Part shown: positions 5,879 through 13,671 of the stretch, one piece after another
Layout: each line of letters starts with the position of its first letter
Position numbering within the stretch: the stretch's first letter is position 1
DNA from: GCA-003244245 sp035276605
Lineage (GTDB): Bacteria; Actinomycetota; Actinomycetes; Mycobacteriales; Pseudonocardiaceae
NCBI GenBank assembly: GCA_035276605.1
Contig: DATELN010000010.1
Span: forward strand, 1 to 17,256
DNA length: 17,256 bases
Reading direction: 5' to 3'
Notes under the pieces: model-generated
Told to the model about the DNA's origin: nothing
What the model saw: the letters and a program-made list of their open reading frames with translations, nothing else
Databases searched by the model: none
Program-made: the position numbers and the translations under genes

Positions 5879-6300
5879 AAGAAATCCTGGACACATTTGG
5901 GTCAACGCGTAGCTCCAGGTGCCGCGCAGTGAGATCGCCCGACCGGTCGTCGGTGCGGACCACGACTCGAAGCCATGGTCAGTGCCGGAGTGGGTTGGTG
6001 AGGGGTCGGCGGTGAGGGTCGATGTCGGGGTCGGGTGGGATTCGACACGTCCGCCGTCAATGGTGATGTCCCAGCCTTGCCGGTGTACAAGTTGCGGGCG
6101 TAGCCGGCCAAGCTGGCCTCGGCCTGCGCCCGAGCAGCCTCGGGCACCCACCCGGCAGCGCACCCATCGTCTCAGCGATCACCCGCAGCTGCCCCGGAGC
6201 CGATCTCGCCGGCAGCCAACCAGCTTCACGGTGACGGTGACCAGCGGGTGCAGGACAGCGCCCGCCACGCCGCCGACCTCACTGCGCCCTGCGCACTGAA
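5864..6300 (-). pseudogene. Decayed minus-strand coding remnant, family not recognised
   Basis: Protein-like segments occur in sequence but in different minus-strand frames: LHPLVTVTVKLVG, then PGQLRVIAETMGALPG, then VPEAARAQAEASLAGYARNLYTGKAG. Last comes a segment starting WDITIDGGRVESHPTP and running to CPGFLVYRR with a stop at 5864. The last two join at about 6070 with a single-frame change, giving a continuous YTGKAGWDITIDGG. The pieces read as one protein broken by several frameshifts and an in-frame stop. I do not recognise it. Plus-strand reading frames over the same bases look like shadows. Confidence is low because no domain supports it. Confidence 0.35.
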
Positions 6301-6350
6301 CTGCGGATACGGGATGGCTGCATGCCGGTACGCAGCTAACAGGTAATTAC

Positions 6351-6650
6351 TTACTTGGTGCCGGACGTGGTCAGTGGTGTCGGTCCGCTGGACACAGGTT
6401 GGCCGCCGCCTCCGCCACCATCGTCACCAGGGTTGGTGTCGACCCAGATTCGTACCCGGTGGCCGGGGGCGACCTGGCTACCCGCGACGGGTTCCTGTGC
6501 CGCCACGACGCCCGCCACGGTCGCCGAGTGGCTGGGATCCTGGTCGACCGCGAGGAGGTGGGCGTCCAGCGCGGTGTCATGGGCCACCACGGCGGTAAGG
6601 CCTACCAACGGGGGAACCACGGTCTGTTCTTGCTGCCCTCGTTGTCCCAT
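6351..6650 (-). CDS. Small PASTA-domain protein
   Basis: The 99-aa product contains one PASTA domain at about residues 11-72. It begins VPPLVGLTAVVAHDTALDA, has a middle QDPSHSATVAGVVAAQEPVAGSQV, and ends PGHRVRIWVDT. This is the classic order of a Val-Pro start, helix, then P-x-x-G-x-x-V-x-x-G hairpin strand. PASTA domains normally form the extracellular part of PknB-type kinases and penicillin-binding proteins, where they bind muropeptides. Here the domain stands alone without a signal peptide or membrane helix, followed by a Gly-rich linker (about 76-83) and a Ser/Thr/Pro tail. The ribosome binding site is weak (GTGGGGG directly before ATG 6650). It lies downstream of chaA on the same strand, with 232 bp between them. 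It could be a free PASTA protein or a remnant of a larger one. Confidence 0.75.
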   Translation of the reverse strand: MGQRGQQEQTVVPPLVGLTAVVAHDTALDAHLLAVDQDPSHSATVAGVVAAQEPVAGSQVAPGHRVRIWVDTNPGDDGGGGGGQPVSSGPTPLTTSGTK

Positions 6651-6882
6651 ACCCCCACGGTAGCGCTTTTGTGGTGGCTGTCATCCGGACCCGAAACCCC
6701 TGCGGTGCGCTGTTTGGCGGCGGCGCGTGTGGGTGACCCAACGCCTTGTGCACAGCGGCAAGAAACGGGAGTACCGGGTCTGACGCGGTTTGGACACCGC
6801 CGCAGTGGGCGGCCTCAGGACCGCTCGACGACCGCAGTACGAATCGGATCGGCCGGGTGCACCGACAGCGAGATGATTTAGG
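6651..6882. other. Intergenic region between chaA and the PASTA gene
   Basis: No supported gene is seen. A single TTGTGCACA (6746-6754) matches a DnaA-box variant but is isolated. Reading frames crossing this stretch lack ribosome binding sites and domain-like composition. Confidence 0.5.
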
Positions 6883-7980
6883 TCAGGGATTGATGGCGAG
6901 GAAGACGAAGGCGGCGAACAGCACCAGGTGTACTCCGCCCTGTAGCCGGGTGGCTCTGCCGGGAACGACGGTGAGTACCGCGACGATGATCGTCAATGCG
7001 AGCAGCACCAGTTGGGTCGGACCCAGCCCAAGTAGCAGCGGGCCCTGGAGCCAGATCGAGGCAACCGCGATGGCCGGGATGGTTAGGCCGATACTGGCCA
7101 TCGCGGATCCAAAGCCAAGGTTGAGGCTGATCTGAATCTGATTTCGTCGGGCGGCCCGTGCGGCGGCGAGGGTTTCGGGCAGCAGCACCAACAGAGCGAT
7201 CACGACTCCCACGAAAGAAGACGGGAACCCCACCGCCGCCACGCCCGCTTCGATCGCCGGGGACACCACCTTGGCCAACCCCACGACCGCGACTAGCGCA
7301 ATGAGCAGTAGGCCAAGGCTGGCCGCGGCCGCTCGTCCGGGGGGCGGTGCGGCATGCTGCTCGACTTCGACTACACCGTCCGCCGTGACCGGGAGAAAGA
7401 AGTCCCGGTGACGCACGGTCTGGGTGAGCACGAACATCACGTACAACACCAGCGACGCCGCCGCGGCGAATACCAGCTGCGACGAGGAAAACTCCGGACC
7501 GGGCCGGCTCGTGGTGAACGTGGGCAACACCAAACTCAGCGTGGCCAGGGTCGCCACCGTCGCGAGTGCCGCGCCGCTCCCCTCGGCGTTGAACAATGTC
7601 ACTCCGTGGTGCAGCGCTCCCAGCAGCAGTGATAAACCTACGATGCCGTTACAGGTGATCATGGTGGCGGCGAAGACCGTGTCGCGTGCCAGCGACGCCG
7701 CTTGCGGCCCACCCGAGACCATCAGGGTGACGATCAACGCTACCTCGATCACCGTCACCGCGACCGCAAGCACCAGCGAACCGAACGGCTCGCCCACCCG
7801 CAGCGCCACCACCTCGGCGTGATGCACCGCCGCCAGCACGGCACCGGCGAGGATCGCGGCCACGGCAACCACCAGGCCAGCTACCAGGTCGCGTTGCCAG
7901 GTCAGGACCAGCGCCGCGATCGCAAGCAACGGCACAATCGTCGTCCATGACCGCAGCGGTGACCGCAAGGTGTTGACCAT
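6883..7980 (-). CDS. chaA: ChaA-type Ca2+/H+ antiporter
   Basis: The 365-aa product is an integral membrane protein with about eleven hydrophobic segments. It carries the two inverted CaCA-superfamily repeats. The first is GEPFGSLVLAVAVTVIEVALIV at about 63-84, with Glu64 and Glu79. The second is LLPETLAAARAARRNQ, then ISLNLGFGSAMASIGLT, at about 266-300, with Glu269 and the N-x-x-x-G-S-A motif. These line the cation path. A hydrophilic acidic loop at about 190-215 separates the halves, as in ChaA. Its role is export of Ca2+ (and possibly Na+ or K+) in exchange for protons at the cytoplasmic membrane. Length and motif order match the family. The start at 7980 is the first ATG of the membrane protein, but only a weak ribosome binding site is seen. 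It is divergent from the peptide transporter operon. Confidence 0.92.
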   Translation of the reverse strand: MVNTLRSPLRSWTTIVPLLAIAALVLTWQRDLVAGLVVAVAAILAGAVLAAVHHAEVVALRVGEPFGSLVLAVAVTVIEVALIVTLMVSGGPQAASLARDTVFAATMITCNGIVGLSLLLGALHHGVTLFNAEGSGAALATVATLATLSLVLPTFTTSRPGPEFSSSQLVFAAAASLVLYVMFVLTQTVRHRDFFLPVTADGVVEVEQHAAPPPGRAAAASLGLLLIALVAVVGLAKVVSPAIEAGVAAVGFPSSFVGVVIALLVLLPETLAAARAARRNQIQISLNLGFGSAMASIGLTIPAIAVASIWLQGPLLLGLGPTQLVLLALTIIVAVLTVVPGRATRLQGGVHLVLFAAFVFLAINP

Positions 7981-8110
7981 GGGCTACAGACTGGCAGAAA
8001 GCCTCAGGACGACCTGCGGCTTCATAGCCGCGACCGCATGACATCCGCGCCCACCGCACGCAACACCAGCCCCCACCGCAGGTAATGTGCGGGCGCGAGG
8101 TGAAGACGCG

Positions 8111-9820
8111 GTGCCTTTGATGCGCAGGATCCAGACAGGGATGGTGCTCACATTGACCGCCCTGTTGGCGCTGGCGCTTGCCGGCTGCACCAAGCGTCCG
8201 AACGTGGGCACCCAGTACGGCGGCGTGCCCCTGGTCGGATTTCCCGAGACCCCGCCTCCACCGCACGTGCCGAGCAAGCCCGGCGGGGTGTTCCGGCTGG
8301 GCATCGTCGAGCCGGCGGCGATCGACCCGTACAACGCCCAGGAGTCCGAGGGCACTCTGATCACCGAGAACCTGTTCACCGAGCTGATCAACGTCGGTCC
8401 GGACGGATCCGTCGGCCCCGGCGTGGCCACCAGCTGGACAGCCAACGACAACTGCTCGCAATGGACCTTCACCCTCAAGCAGGGCACCACGTTTTCCAAC
8501 GGTGAACCAGTGACCTCAGCGGCGTTCAAGCGCGGGTGGGAACGAGCGGCCGCACGCAGCGCGGCCTCCGAGGTCGCCTACCACATGAACGAAATCCAGG
8601 GCTTTGACGCCATGCAGGCCGGTACCGCAGAGCAGCTGTCCGGGGTCGACGCATCCGCACCGGATCGGCTCGTGGTCACCCTTGCGCATCCAGACTGCGA
8701 GTTCTACCTGCGCACCTACAAGACGGTGTTTTCGCCGGTACCCACCGTCGCCGGCCCGGCAGACAACAAGGCCTACAACGACCAGCCGATCGGCAACGGG
8801 CCGTTCATGATGGACGGTCCCTGGCAGCACGACCGCGGCATCCGGCTCAAGCGGTTCGACGGCTATACCGCCGGACCCAGGGCCAACCTCAACGAAGTCG
8901 ATATCACCATCCTGCCGTCGCAAGGCGGCGTGCAGGCCGAGTACGACGGATTCGTCAACGGCACCTTCGACTGGGCCCGGCTGCCCACGCCCCTGCTGTC
9001 CCAGGCCCGCGCGAACTACGAGCCGCGCGGTGAGTGGATCTCCAAGAAGACTGCCGGTACCAATTACCTGCTGCCGATGGTGACCACCCCGCCGCTGAAC
9101 AGCGTGGCCGCCCGCAAGGCCATCTCACTGGCTATCGACCGGGTAGCGATTGCGCGCGGCGTGTTCCAAGGCGCCCAGGTGCCGGCCGACGCGTTCGTGC
9201 CCCCGGCTTTGCGGGATGGCTACCAGTCCGGGGTGTGCACCGCGTGCCGGTACGACCCGGCGGAGGCCAAAAAGCTCGCCCAGCAGGCTGGGCTGACCCC
9301 GGGTACCACGGTCAACTTCCAGTTCAACACCGGCGGTGGGCACGAGGAGTGGACTGCGGCGGTGACCCAGCAGCTGCGGCGCAACCTCGGGCTCAACGTA
9401 AACTACGGCGGAGTGCCGTTCACCGACCTGCTGAACAACGAACAGCAGCCCGGAGCTAGCGGGATCTTCCGGGCGGCTTGGGGCGCTGACTATCCCACGC
9501 CGGGGAATTTCCTCCAGCCGCTGCTGTCCACCGCCGCGATCGGCGCGACCAATCCCAGCCAGCCGGCCACCGGGGACAACCGGGGGCGCTACAGCAATCC
9601 ACGGTTTGATCAGTTGCTCGCCCAGGCTGCTGCGACCCGGGACCAAGCCCAGCGCATCGGGCTCTACCAGCAGGCCGAGCAACTGGCGATCGGCGCGGAC
9701 CTCGCGGAGATCCCGCTGTGGTTCCGCCAGCAGTTCCGTCTGGTAAACACCATCAAGTTCGCGAATGCGTACCTCGGGTTCACCGAGAACCCGACCCTGG
9801 CTGAGATCACTCTCCGATGA
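8111..9820 (+). CDS. Oligopeptide ABC transporter substrate-binding lipoprotein
   Basis: The product (569 aa from GTG 8111; 566 aa from ATG 8120) begins with a basic MRRIQTG, a hydrophobic core and a lipobox LALAGC whose Cys is residue 26 from the GTG. It is therefore lipidated and held on the outer face of the membrane. The body is a family 5 (DppA/OppA) solute-binding protein: GGVFRLGIVEPAAIDPYNAQESEG, then FTLKQGTTFSNGEPVTSAAF, IGNGPFMMDGPW, and a C-terminal region with GRYSNPRFDQLLAQA and IPLWFRQQFRLV. These match the usual order of the ligand-binding lobes. GAGG at 8097-8100 is well placed for GTG 8111, but ATG 8120 is possible. The stop overlaps the next start by 4 bp (ATGA), so it leads the operon. 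The likely ligand is a short peptide. Confidence 0.93.
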   Translation: MPLMRRIQTGMVLTLTALLALALAGCTKRPNVGTQYGGVPLVGFPETPPPPHVPSKPGGVFRLGIVEPAAIDPYNAQESEGTLITENLFTELINVGPDGSVGPGVATSWTANDNCSQWTFTLKQGTTFSNGEPVTSAAFKRGWERAAARSAASEVAYHMNEIQGFDAMQAGTAEQLSGVDASAPDRLVVTLAHPDCEFYLRTYKTVFSPVPTVAGPADNKAYNDQPIGNGPFMMDGPWQHDRGIRLKRFDGYTAGPRANLNEVDITILPSQGGVQAEYDGFVNGTFDWARLPTPLLSQARANYEPRGEWISKKTAGTNYLLPMVTTPPLNSVAARKAISLAIDRVAIARGVFQGAQVPADAFVPPALRDGYQSGVCTACRYDPAEAKKLAQQAGLTPGTTVNFQFNTGGGHEEWTAAVTQQLRRNLGLNVNYGGVPFTDLLNNEQQPGASGIFRAAWGADYPTPGNFLQPLLSTAAIGATNPSQPATGDNRGRYSNPRFDQLLAQAAATRDQAQRIGLYQQAEQLAIGADLAEIPLWFRQQFRLVNTIKFANAYLGFTENPTLAEITLR

Positions 9821-10749
9821 CCAGGTTCATCGCTCGGCGCGCCGGGCAAGCGGTATTGGTATTACTGGTGGCCACGCTGGCGATCTTTCTGGCCACGTTC
9901 GCGCTCGGTGATCCGTTTGCCTCGACCGGTGAAAAGGTGGTCCCCCAGGAGGTCCAGGCGATCAACCGGGCTAAGTTCGGCCTGGACCAACCGCTGCCGG
10001 TGCAGTACCTGACGTACCTGAGCAACCTGGTGCACCTGGACTTCGGCGTCGACTTCGACCAGCGCCGCCCGGTGAGCTCGATGCTGGCCGAGACGCTGCC
10101 AAACACCATCCGGCTCGCGCTAGTGGCGATCGCCTTGGACGTGTTGATCGGCGTGATCGCCGGGGTGATCGCGGCGGTCAAGCGATACTCCTTCACCGAC
10201 GTGCTGGTCACCGTGGCATCCACGCTGGCCATTGGGGTGCCGACGTTCGTCATCGGCCTGGTGCTGGTCGGCTACGTGTCCGGGTTGTGGATCTTCCCGG
10301 TGATACCGCGAAGTTTCACCGTGCAGGTGCCCTGGTGGCGCGAGGTGCTGTTGCCTGGGTTCACCCTGGCGATCATCGATGCGGCCTTCATCGCCCGGTT
10401 GATGCGCGGCTCGATGCTGGAGGTGTTGCGGTCAGACTACATCCGCACCGCACGCAGCAAGGGCCTGCCCGAGCGGGTGGTGATCGGCAAGCACGCCATG
10501 CGCAACTCGGTGATCCCGGTGGTCACCTACGTCGGGATCTCGCTCGGCGTCTTGATGGGCGGCGCGATCATCACCGAGACGATCTTCCAATACAACGGGG
10601 TCGGCTACTTGCTGGCCCGAGCGATCCAGGCCAACAACGCCCCGGTGATCATGGCCGTAGTCGTGGTGAGCGTGGTGGTCTTCGTGCTGCTCAGCCTGAT
10701 CGTGGACATCCTCTATGCCTACCTCGACCCCCGGATCCGACTGGACTGA
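9817..10749 (+). CDS. Oligopeptide ABC transporter permease, DppB type
   Basis: The 310-aa product starts with the N-terminal DppB/OppB membrane segment (about 10-30) and a periplasmic loop with FGLDQPLPVQYLTYLSNLVHLDFGVDF (about 54-80). Five further membrane segments follow. The EAA motif that docks on the ATPase is at about 207-228 (DYIRTARSKGLPERVVIGKHAM). The C-terminus YAYLDPRIRLD is the usual family ending. The ATG overlaps the stop of the binding-protein gene, indicating coupled translation. The next gene starts 7 bp after the stop. Confidence 0.95.
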   Translation: MTRFIARRAGQAVLVLLVATLAIFLATFALGDPFASTGEKVVPQEVQAINRAKFGLDQPLPVQYLTYLSNLVHLDFGVDFDQRRPVSSMLAETLPNTIRLALVAIALDVLIGVIAGVIAAVKRYSFTDVLVTVASTLAIGVPTFVIGLVLVGYVSGLWIFPVIPRSFTVQVPWWREVLLPGFTLAIIDAAFIARLMRGSMLEVLRSDYIRTARSKGLPERVVIGKHAMRNSVIPVVTYVGISLGVLMGGAIITETIFQYNGVGYLLARAIQANNAPVIMAVVVVSVVVFVLLSLIVDILYAYLDPRIRLD

Positions 10750-10756
10750 GAGCACC

Positions 10757-11617
10757 GTGAGCCAATCGAGCCAACTACGCGATATCTGGGCTCGCTACCG
10801 CCGCAACAAGCTGGCGATGGTGGGGCTCGTCGTCGTGGTCATCCTGGTCGTCACCGCGGTGGTGGGCGACTACCTCACGCCTTACAACGCGTTCGAGCAG
10901 AACCTGCTCAACACCACCGCGCCGCCAAGCGCCGACCACTGGCTGGGCACCGACGTGCTGGGCCGAGACATGTTCTCCGAACTGGTCTACGGCGTGCGGC
11001 TGGCGATGATCGTCGCGGTGAGCACGGTGGCGCTGTCGTTGGTGCTTGGCGTGGCACTCGGCGCGCTGGCTGGCTACCGCGGCCGCGTCACGGACACCGT
11101 GCTGATGCGCATAACCGACATCTTCCTCGCCTTCCCGGTGCTGGTCGGTGCGATCGTGGTGGTCCGCGCGGCCGGCCAGGGAGTCTGGCCGGTGATCGTG
11201 GCACTGGCGCTGTTCTCCTGGCCGGTGTCCGCCCGGCTGATGCGCGGGCAGGTCCTCGCGCTGCGCGAAGCGGAGTACGTGGAGGCAGCGCGCTCGATCG
11301 GGGCCCGCGGTCGGCGGATCGTGGTCCGGCACATCCTGCCCAACGCGATCGCACCGGTGTTGGTGTACGCGTTCACCAGCATCGGGGTCGTCGTGGTCGG
11401 CCTGGCTTCGCTGTCCTATCTGGGCATCGGCGTCCCACCGGACGTGCCAGAGTGGGGTCGGCTGATCTCCCAGTCGGCCCCGTTCCTGCGAGTCCCCGGC
11501 AAGACTCACCTGTGGCTGTACCCGGCGATCGCGATTTGCATTACCACGCTGGGATTTGCCCTGGTGGCCGACGGGCTGCGCGACTCGCTGGACCCGAAAC
11601 TGCGCGGCGAAGGGTGA
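10757..11617 (+). CDS. Oligopeptide ABC transporter permease, DppC type
   Basis: The 286-aa product has a short cytoplasmic N-terminus with RRNKLAMVGL, a first membrane segment at about 20-37, and the DppC signature HWLGTDVLGRDMFSEL at about 61-76. The EAA motif is at about 174-196 (YVEAARSIGARGRRIVVRHILPN). The ending GFALVADGLRDSLDPKLRG is typical. GTG 10757 is chosen because it follows GAGAG by a few bases and gives the normal family N-terminus. The frame extends further upstream into the preceding gene without support. Its stop overlaps the GTG of the ATPase gene (GTGA). Confidence 0.94.
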   Translation: MSQSSQLRDIWARYRRNKLAMVGLVVVVILVVTAVVGDYLTPYNAFEQNLLNTTAPPSADHWLGTDVLGRDMFSELVYGVRLAMIVAVSTVALSLVLGVALGALAGYRGRVTDTVLMRITDIFLAFPVLVGAIVVVRAAGQGVWPVIVALALFSWPVSARLMRGQVLALREAEYVEAARSIGARGRRIVVRHILPNAIAPVLVYAFTSIGVVVVGLASLSYLGIGVPPDVPEWGRLISQSAPFLRVPGKTHLWLYPAIAICITTLGFALVADGLRDSLDPKLRGEG

Positions 11618-13671
11618 GCGCCCCGCTGCTGGAAGTGCGCGACCTTCGGGTGCACTTCGACACCCCCGCCGGTGTGGTCAAAGCCGTCGACGGGGTGAGC
11701 TGGCAGGTCGAACCGGGCGAGACGCTGGCTATCGTCGGCGAGTCCGGTTCGGGCAAATCGGTCTCCGCGATGACCATCCTCGGGCTGGTACCCAGCCCGC
11801 CGGCGAGATTCCCCAGCGGCGAGGTGCTCCTAGATGGCCGCCCGCTGCTGAGCCTGCCCACCGCGCAGCAGCGCCGGCTGCGCGGCAAGGACATCGCGAT
11901 GATCTTCCAGGATCCGCTCACCGCGCTCAACCCGGTGTTCAAGGTCGGTGAGCAGATCGCCGAGATGATCCGGACCCACCAGAAGGTCGGCCGCACCGCT
12001 GCCCAGCACAAGGCGGTCGAACTGCTCGACACGGTCGGCATCCCCAGCCCCGGCCGGCGCGCGGCGCAGTACCCGCACGAGTTCTCCGGCGGGATGCGGC
12101 AGCGAGCGATGATCGCGATGGCACTGGCCAACAACCCGCGGGTGCTGCTGGCCGACGAGCCGACGACAGCGCTGGACGTGACCGTGCAGGCGCAGATCAT
12201 GGCACTGCTGGAGCAGCTGCAGGCCGAACGCAATACCGCCATCGTGCTGATCACCCACGATCTTGGCCTGGTGGCCAGCCATGCCGACCGGATTGCGGTG
12301 ATGTACGCCGGGCGGATCGTGGAGACCGGGAACGCCGAGGAGATCTTCACCGACCCCCGGCACGCCTACACGCAGGGGCTGCTGTCCAGCCTGACCCGGA
12401 TGGACCAGGCTCGCCCGGCCAAGTTGGTACCAATCCCGGGCCAGCCGCCGAGCCTGTCTCGGGTGCCGGTGGGTTGCCCGTTCCACCCTCGCTGTGGCTT
12501 CGCCACCGAGGGTTGCGTGGAGCAGGTGCCGGCGCTGCTGCCGGTGGCCGCCGGCTCCGGGCACGCCGCGGCGTGCATCCATAGCGACCAGGTGGCGATC
12601 GCGCACGGGCGGCGTAGCCAGGCTGCCGCCGCTTCCGAACCCTCCCCACCGGTCGGCCGCGAGCGCGCCCGGCCCATGCTGGCGGTGACCGAACTGGTCA
12701 AGCACTTCCCGATCCGGGCCGGGGTGTTCGTGAAGAAGACGGTCGGATTGGTGCGCGCGGTGGACGGCGTGTCCCTGGAGATCCCGGAGGGGGGCACGCT
12801 GTCGCTGGTCGGCGAGTCCGGCTGCGGCAAGTCGACCGTGGCCCGGTCAATTTTGCGGCTGGTCGAGCCCACGTCGGGCACCGTGCGGCTCGGCGAGCGG
12901 GACGTCACCGCGCTCGGCAGCGCCGAGCTGCGCCGGGCCCGGGAGGATATGCAGATCGTCTTCCAGGACCCGTATGCCTCGCTGAACCCCCGGATGACCG
13001 TGCGGCAGATCCTGTCCGAGAAGTATGCGCTGCTCGGCGGTGAGCTGACCAGCTCGACGATCAACGACCTGCTGGACACCGTGGGGCTGTCTGCCGAATA
13101 CGCCGACCGATACCCGCATGAGTTCTCCGGCGGTCAGCGCCAGCGGGTCGGGATCGCCAGGGCGATCGCGTTGAACCCGAAGTTCGTGGTGCTCGACGAA
13201 CCGGTGTCCGCCCTGGACGTGTCCATCCAGGCGCAGATCCTCAACCTGCTGGCCGACCTGCAACGCGACTTCGGCCTGACCTATCTGTTTATTGCGCATG
13301 ACCTGTCGGTGGTCCGGCACATCTCCGACATGGTCGCCGTGATGTACCTGGGTTCGATCGTGGAGGTCGCCGACCGCGACGAGCTTTTCGAACGGCCGCT
13401 GCACCCCTACACCCAGGCGTTGATCTCGGCGGTGCCGATCCCAGATCCGGCGGTGGAGCGCAACCGCAAGCGGATCTTGCTGACCGGCGACCTGCCTAAT
13501 CCTGCGTACCCACCCAGCGGCTGCCGCTTTCGCACCCGCTGCTGGAAGCACCTCCAGCTCACCGAGCCCGAGCGCCGCCGCTGCATCGAGGAACCGCCAC
13601 CGCTGGCTGCTGTCTCGACCAAACACCCAGTGGCCTGTCACTTCGCCGGCGAGCGCGACGTCCTGAGCTAA
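11614..13671 (+). CDS. Fused double ATPase of the oligopeptide ABC transporter (DppD-DppF type)
   Basis: The 685-aa product contains two complete nucleotide-binding domains. The first has Walker A GESGSGKS (42-49), Q-loop Q99, signature SGGMR (158-162), Walker B VLLADE (177-182) and H-loop His215. The second has Walker A GESGCGKS (400-407), Q-loop Q451, signature SGGQR (505-509), Walker B LDE (527-529) and His562. Each is followed by an Opp/Dpp C-terminal Cys motif (CPFHPRC at 288-294 and GCRFRTRC at 636-643), which in some family members holds a cluster or disulfide. Both sites look catalytically intact. The start GTG 11614 overlaps the permease stop; the frame upstream of it is a shadow. 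The gene converges on the histidine kinase gene with overlapping stop codons. Confidence 0.95.
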   Translation: MSAPLLEVRDLRVHFDTPAGVVKAVDGVSWQVEPGETLAIVGESGSGKSVSAMTILGLVPSPPARFPSGEVLLDGRPLLSLPTAQQRRLRGKDIAMIFQDPLTALNPVFKVGEQIAEMIRTHQKVGRTAAQHKAVELLDTVGIPSPGRRAAQYPHEFSGGMRQRAMIAMALANNPRVLLADEPTTALDVTVQAQIMALLEQLQAERNTAIVLITHDLGLVASHADRIAVMYAGRIVETGNAEEIFTDPRHAYTQGLLSSLTRMDQARPAKLVPIPGQPPSLSRVPVGCPFHPRCGFATEGCVEQVPALLPVAAGSGHAAACIHSDQVAIAHGRRSQAAAASEPSPPVGRERARPMLAVTELVKHFPIRAGVFVKKTVGLVRAVDGVSLEIPEGGTLSLVGESGCGKSTVARSILRLVEPTSGTVRLGERDVTALGSAELRRAREDMQIVFQDPYASLNPRMTVRQILSEKYALLGGELTSSTINDLLDTVGLSAEYADRYPHEFSGGQRQRVGIARAIALNPKFVVLDEPVSALDVSIQAQILNLLADLQRDFGLTYLFIAHDLSVVRHISDMVAVMYLGSIVEVADRDELFERPLHPYTQALISAVPIPDPAVERNRKRILLTGDLPNPAYPPSGCRFRTRCWKHLQLTEPERRRCIEEPPPLAAVSTKHPVACHFAGERDVLS

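Noticed and set aside
6711..6735. GTTT followed after 15 nt by GGGTGA on the plus strand, resembling a SigF promoter
   Set aside because: The -10 is imperfect and no plus-strand gene follows; the next gene (chaA) is on the other strand.
6746..6754. Single TTGTGCACA DnaA-box variant
   Set aside because: It is isolated, with no second box nearby, so it is most likely chance.
8087..8461. Long minus-strand reading frames over the start of the peptide-binding protein gene
   Set aside because: They are shadows of the GC-rich plus-strand gene, which has a clear lipobox, domain order and operon context.
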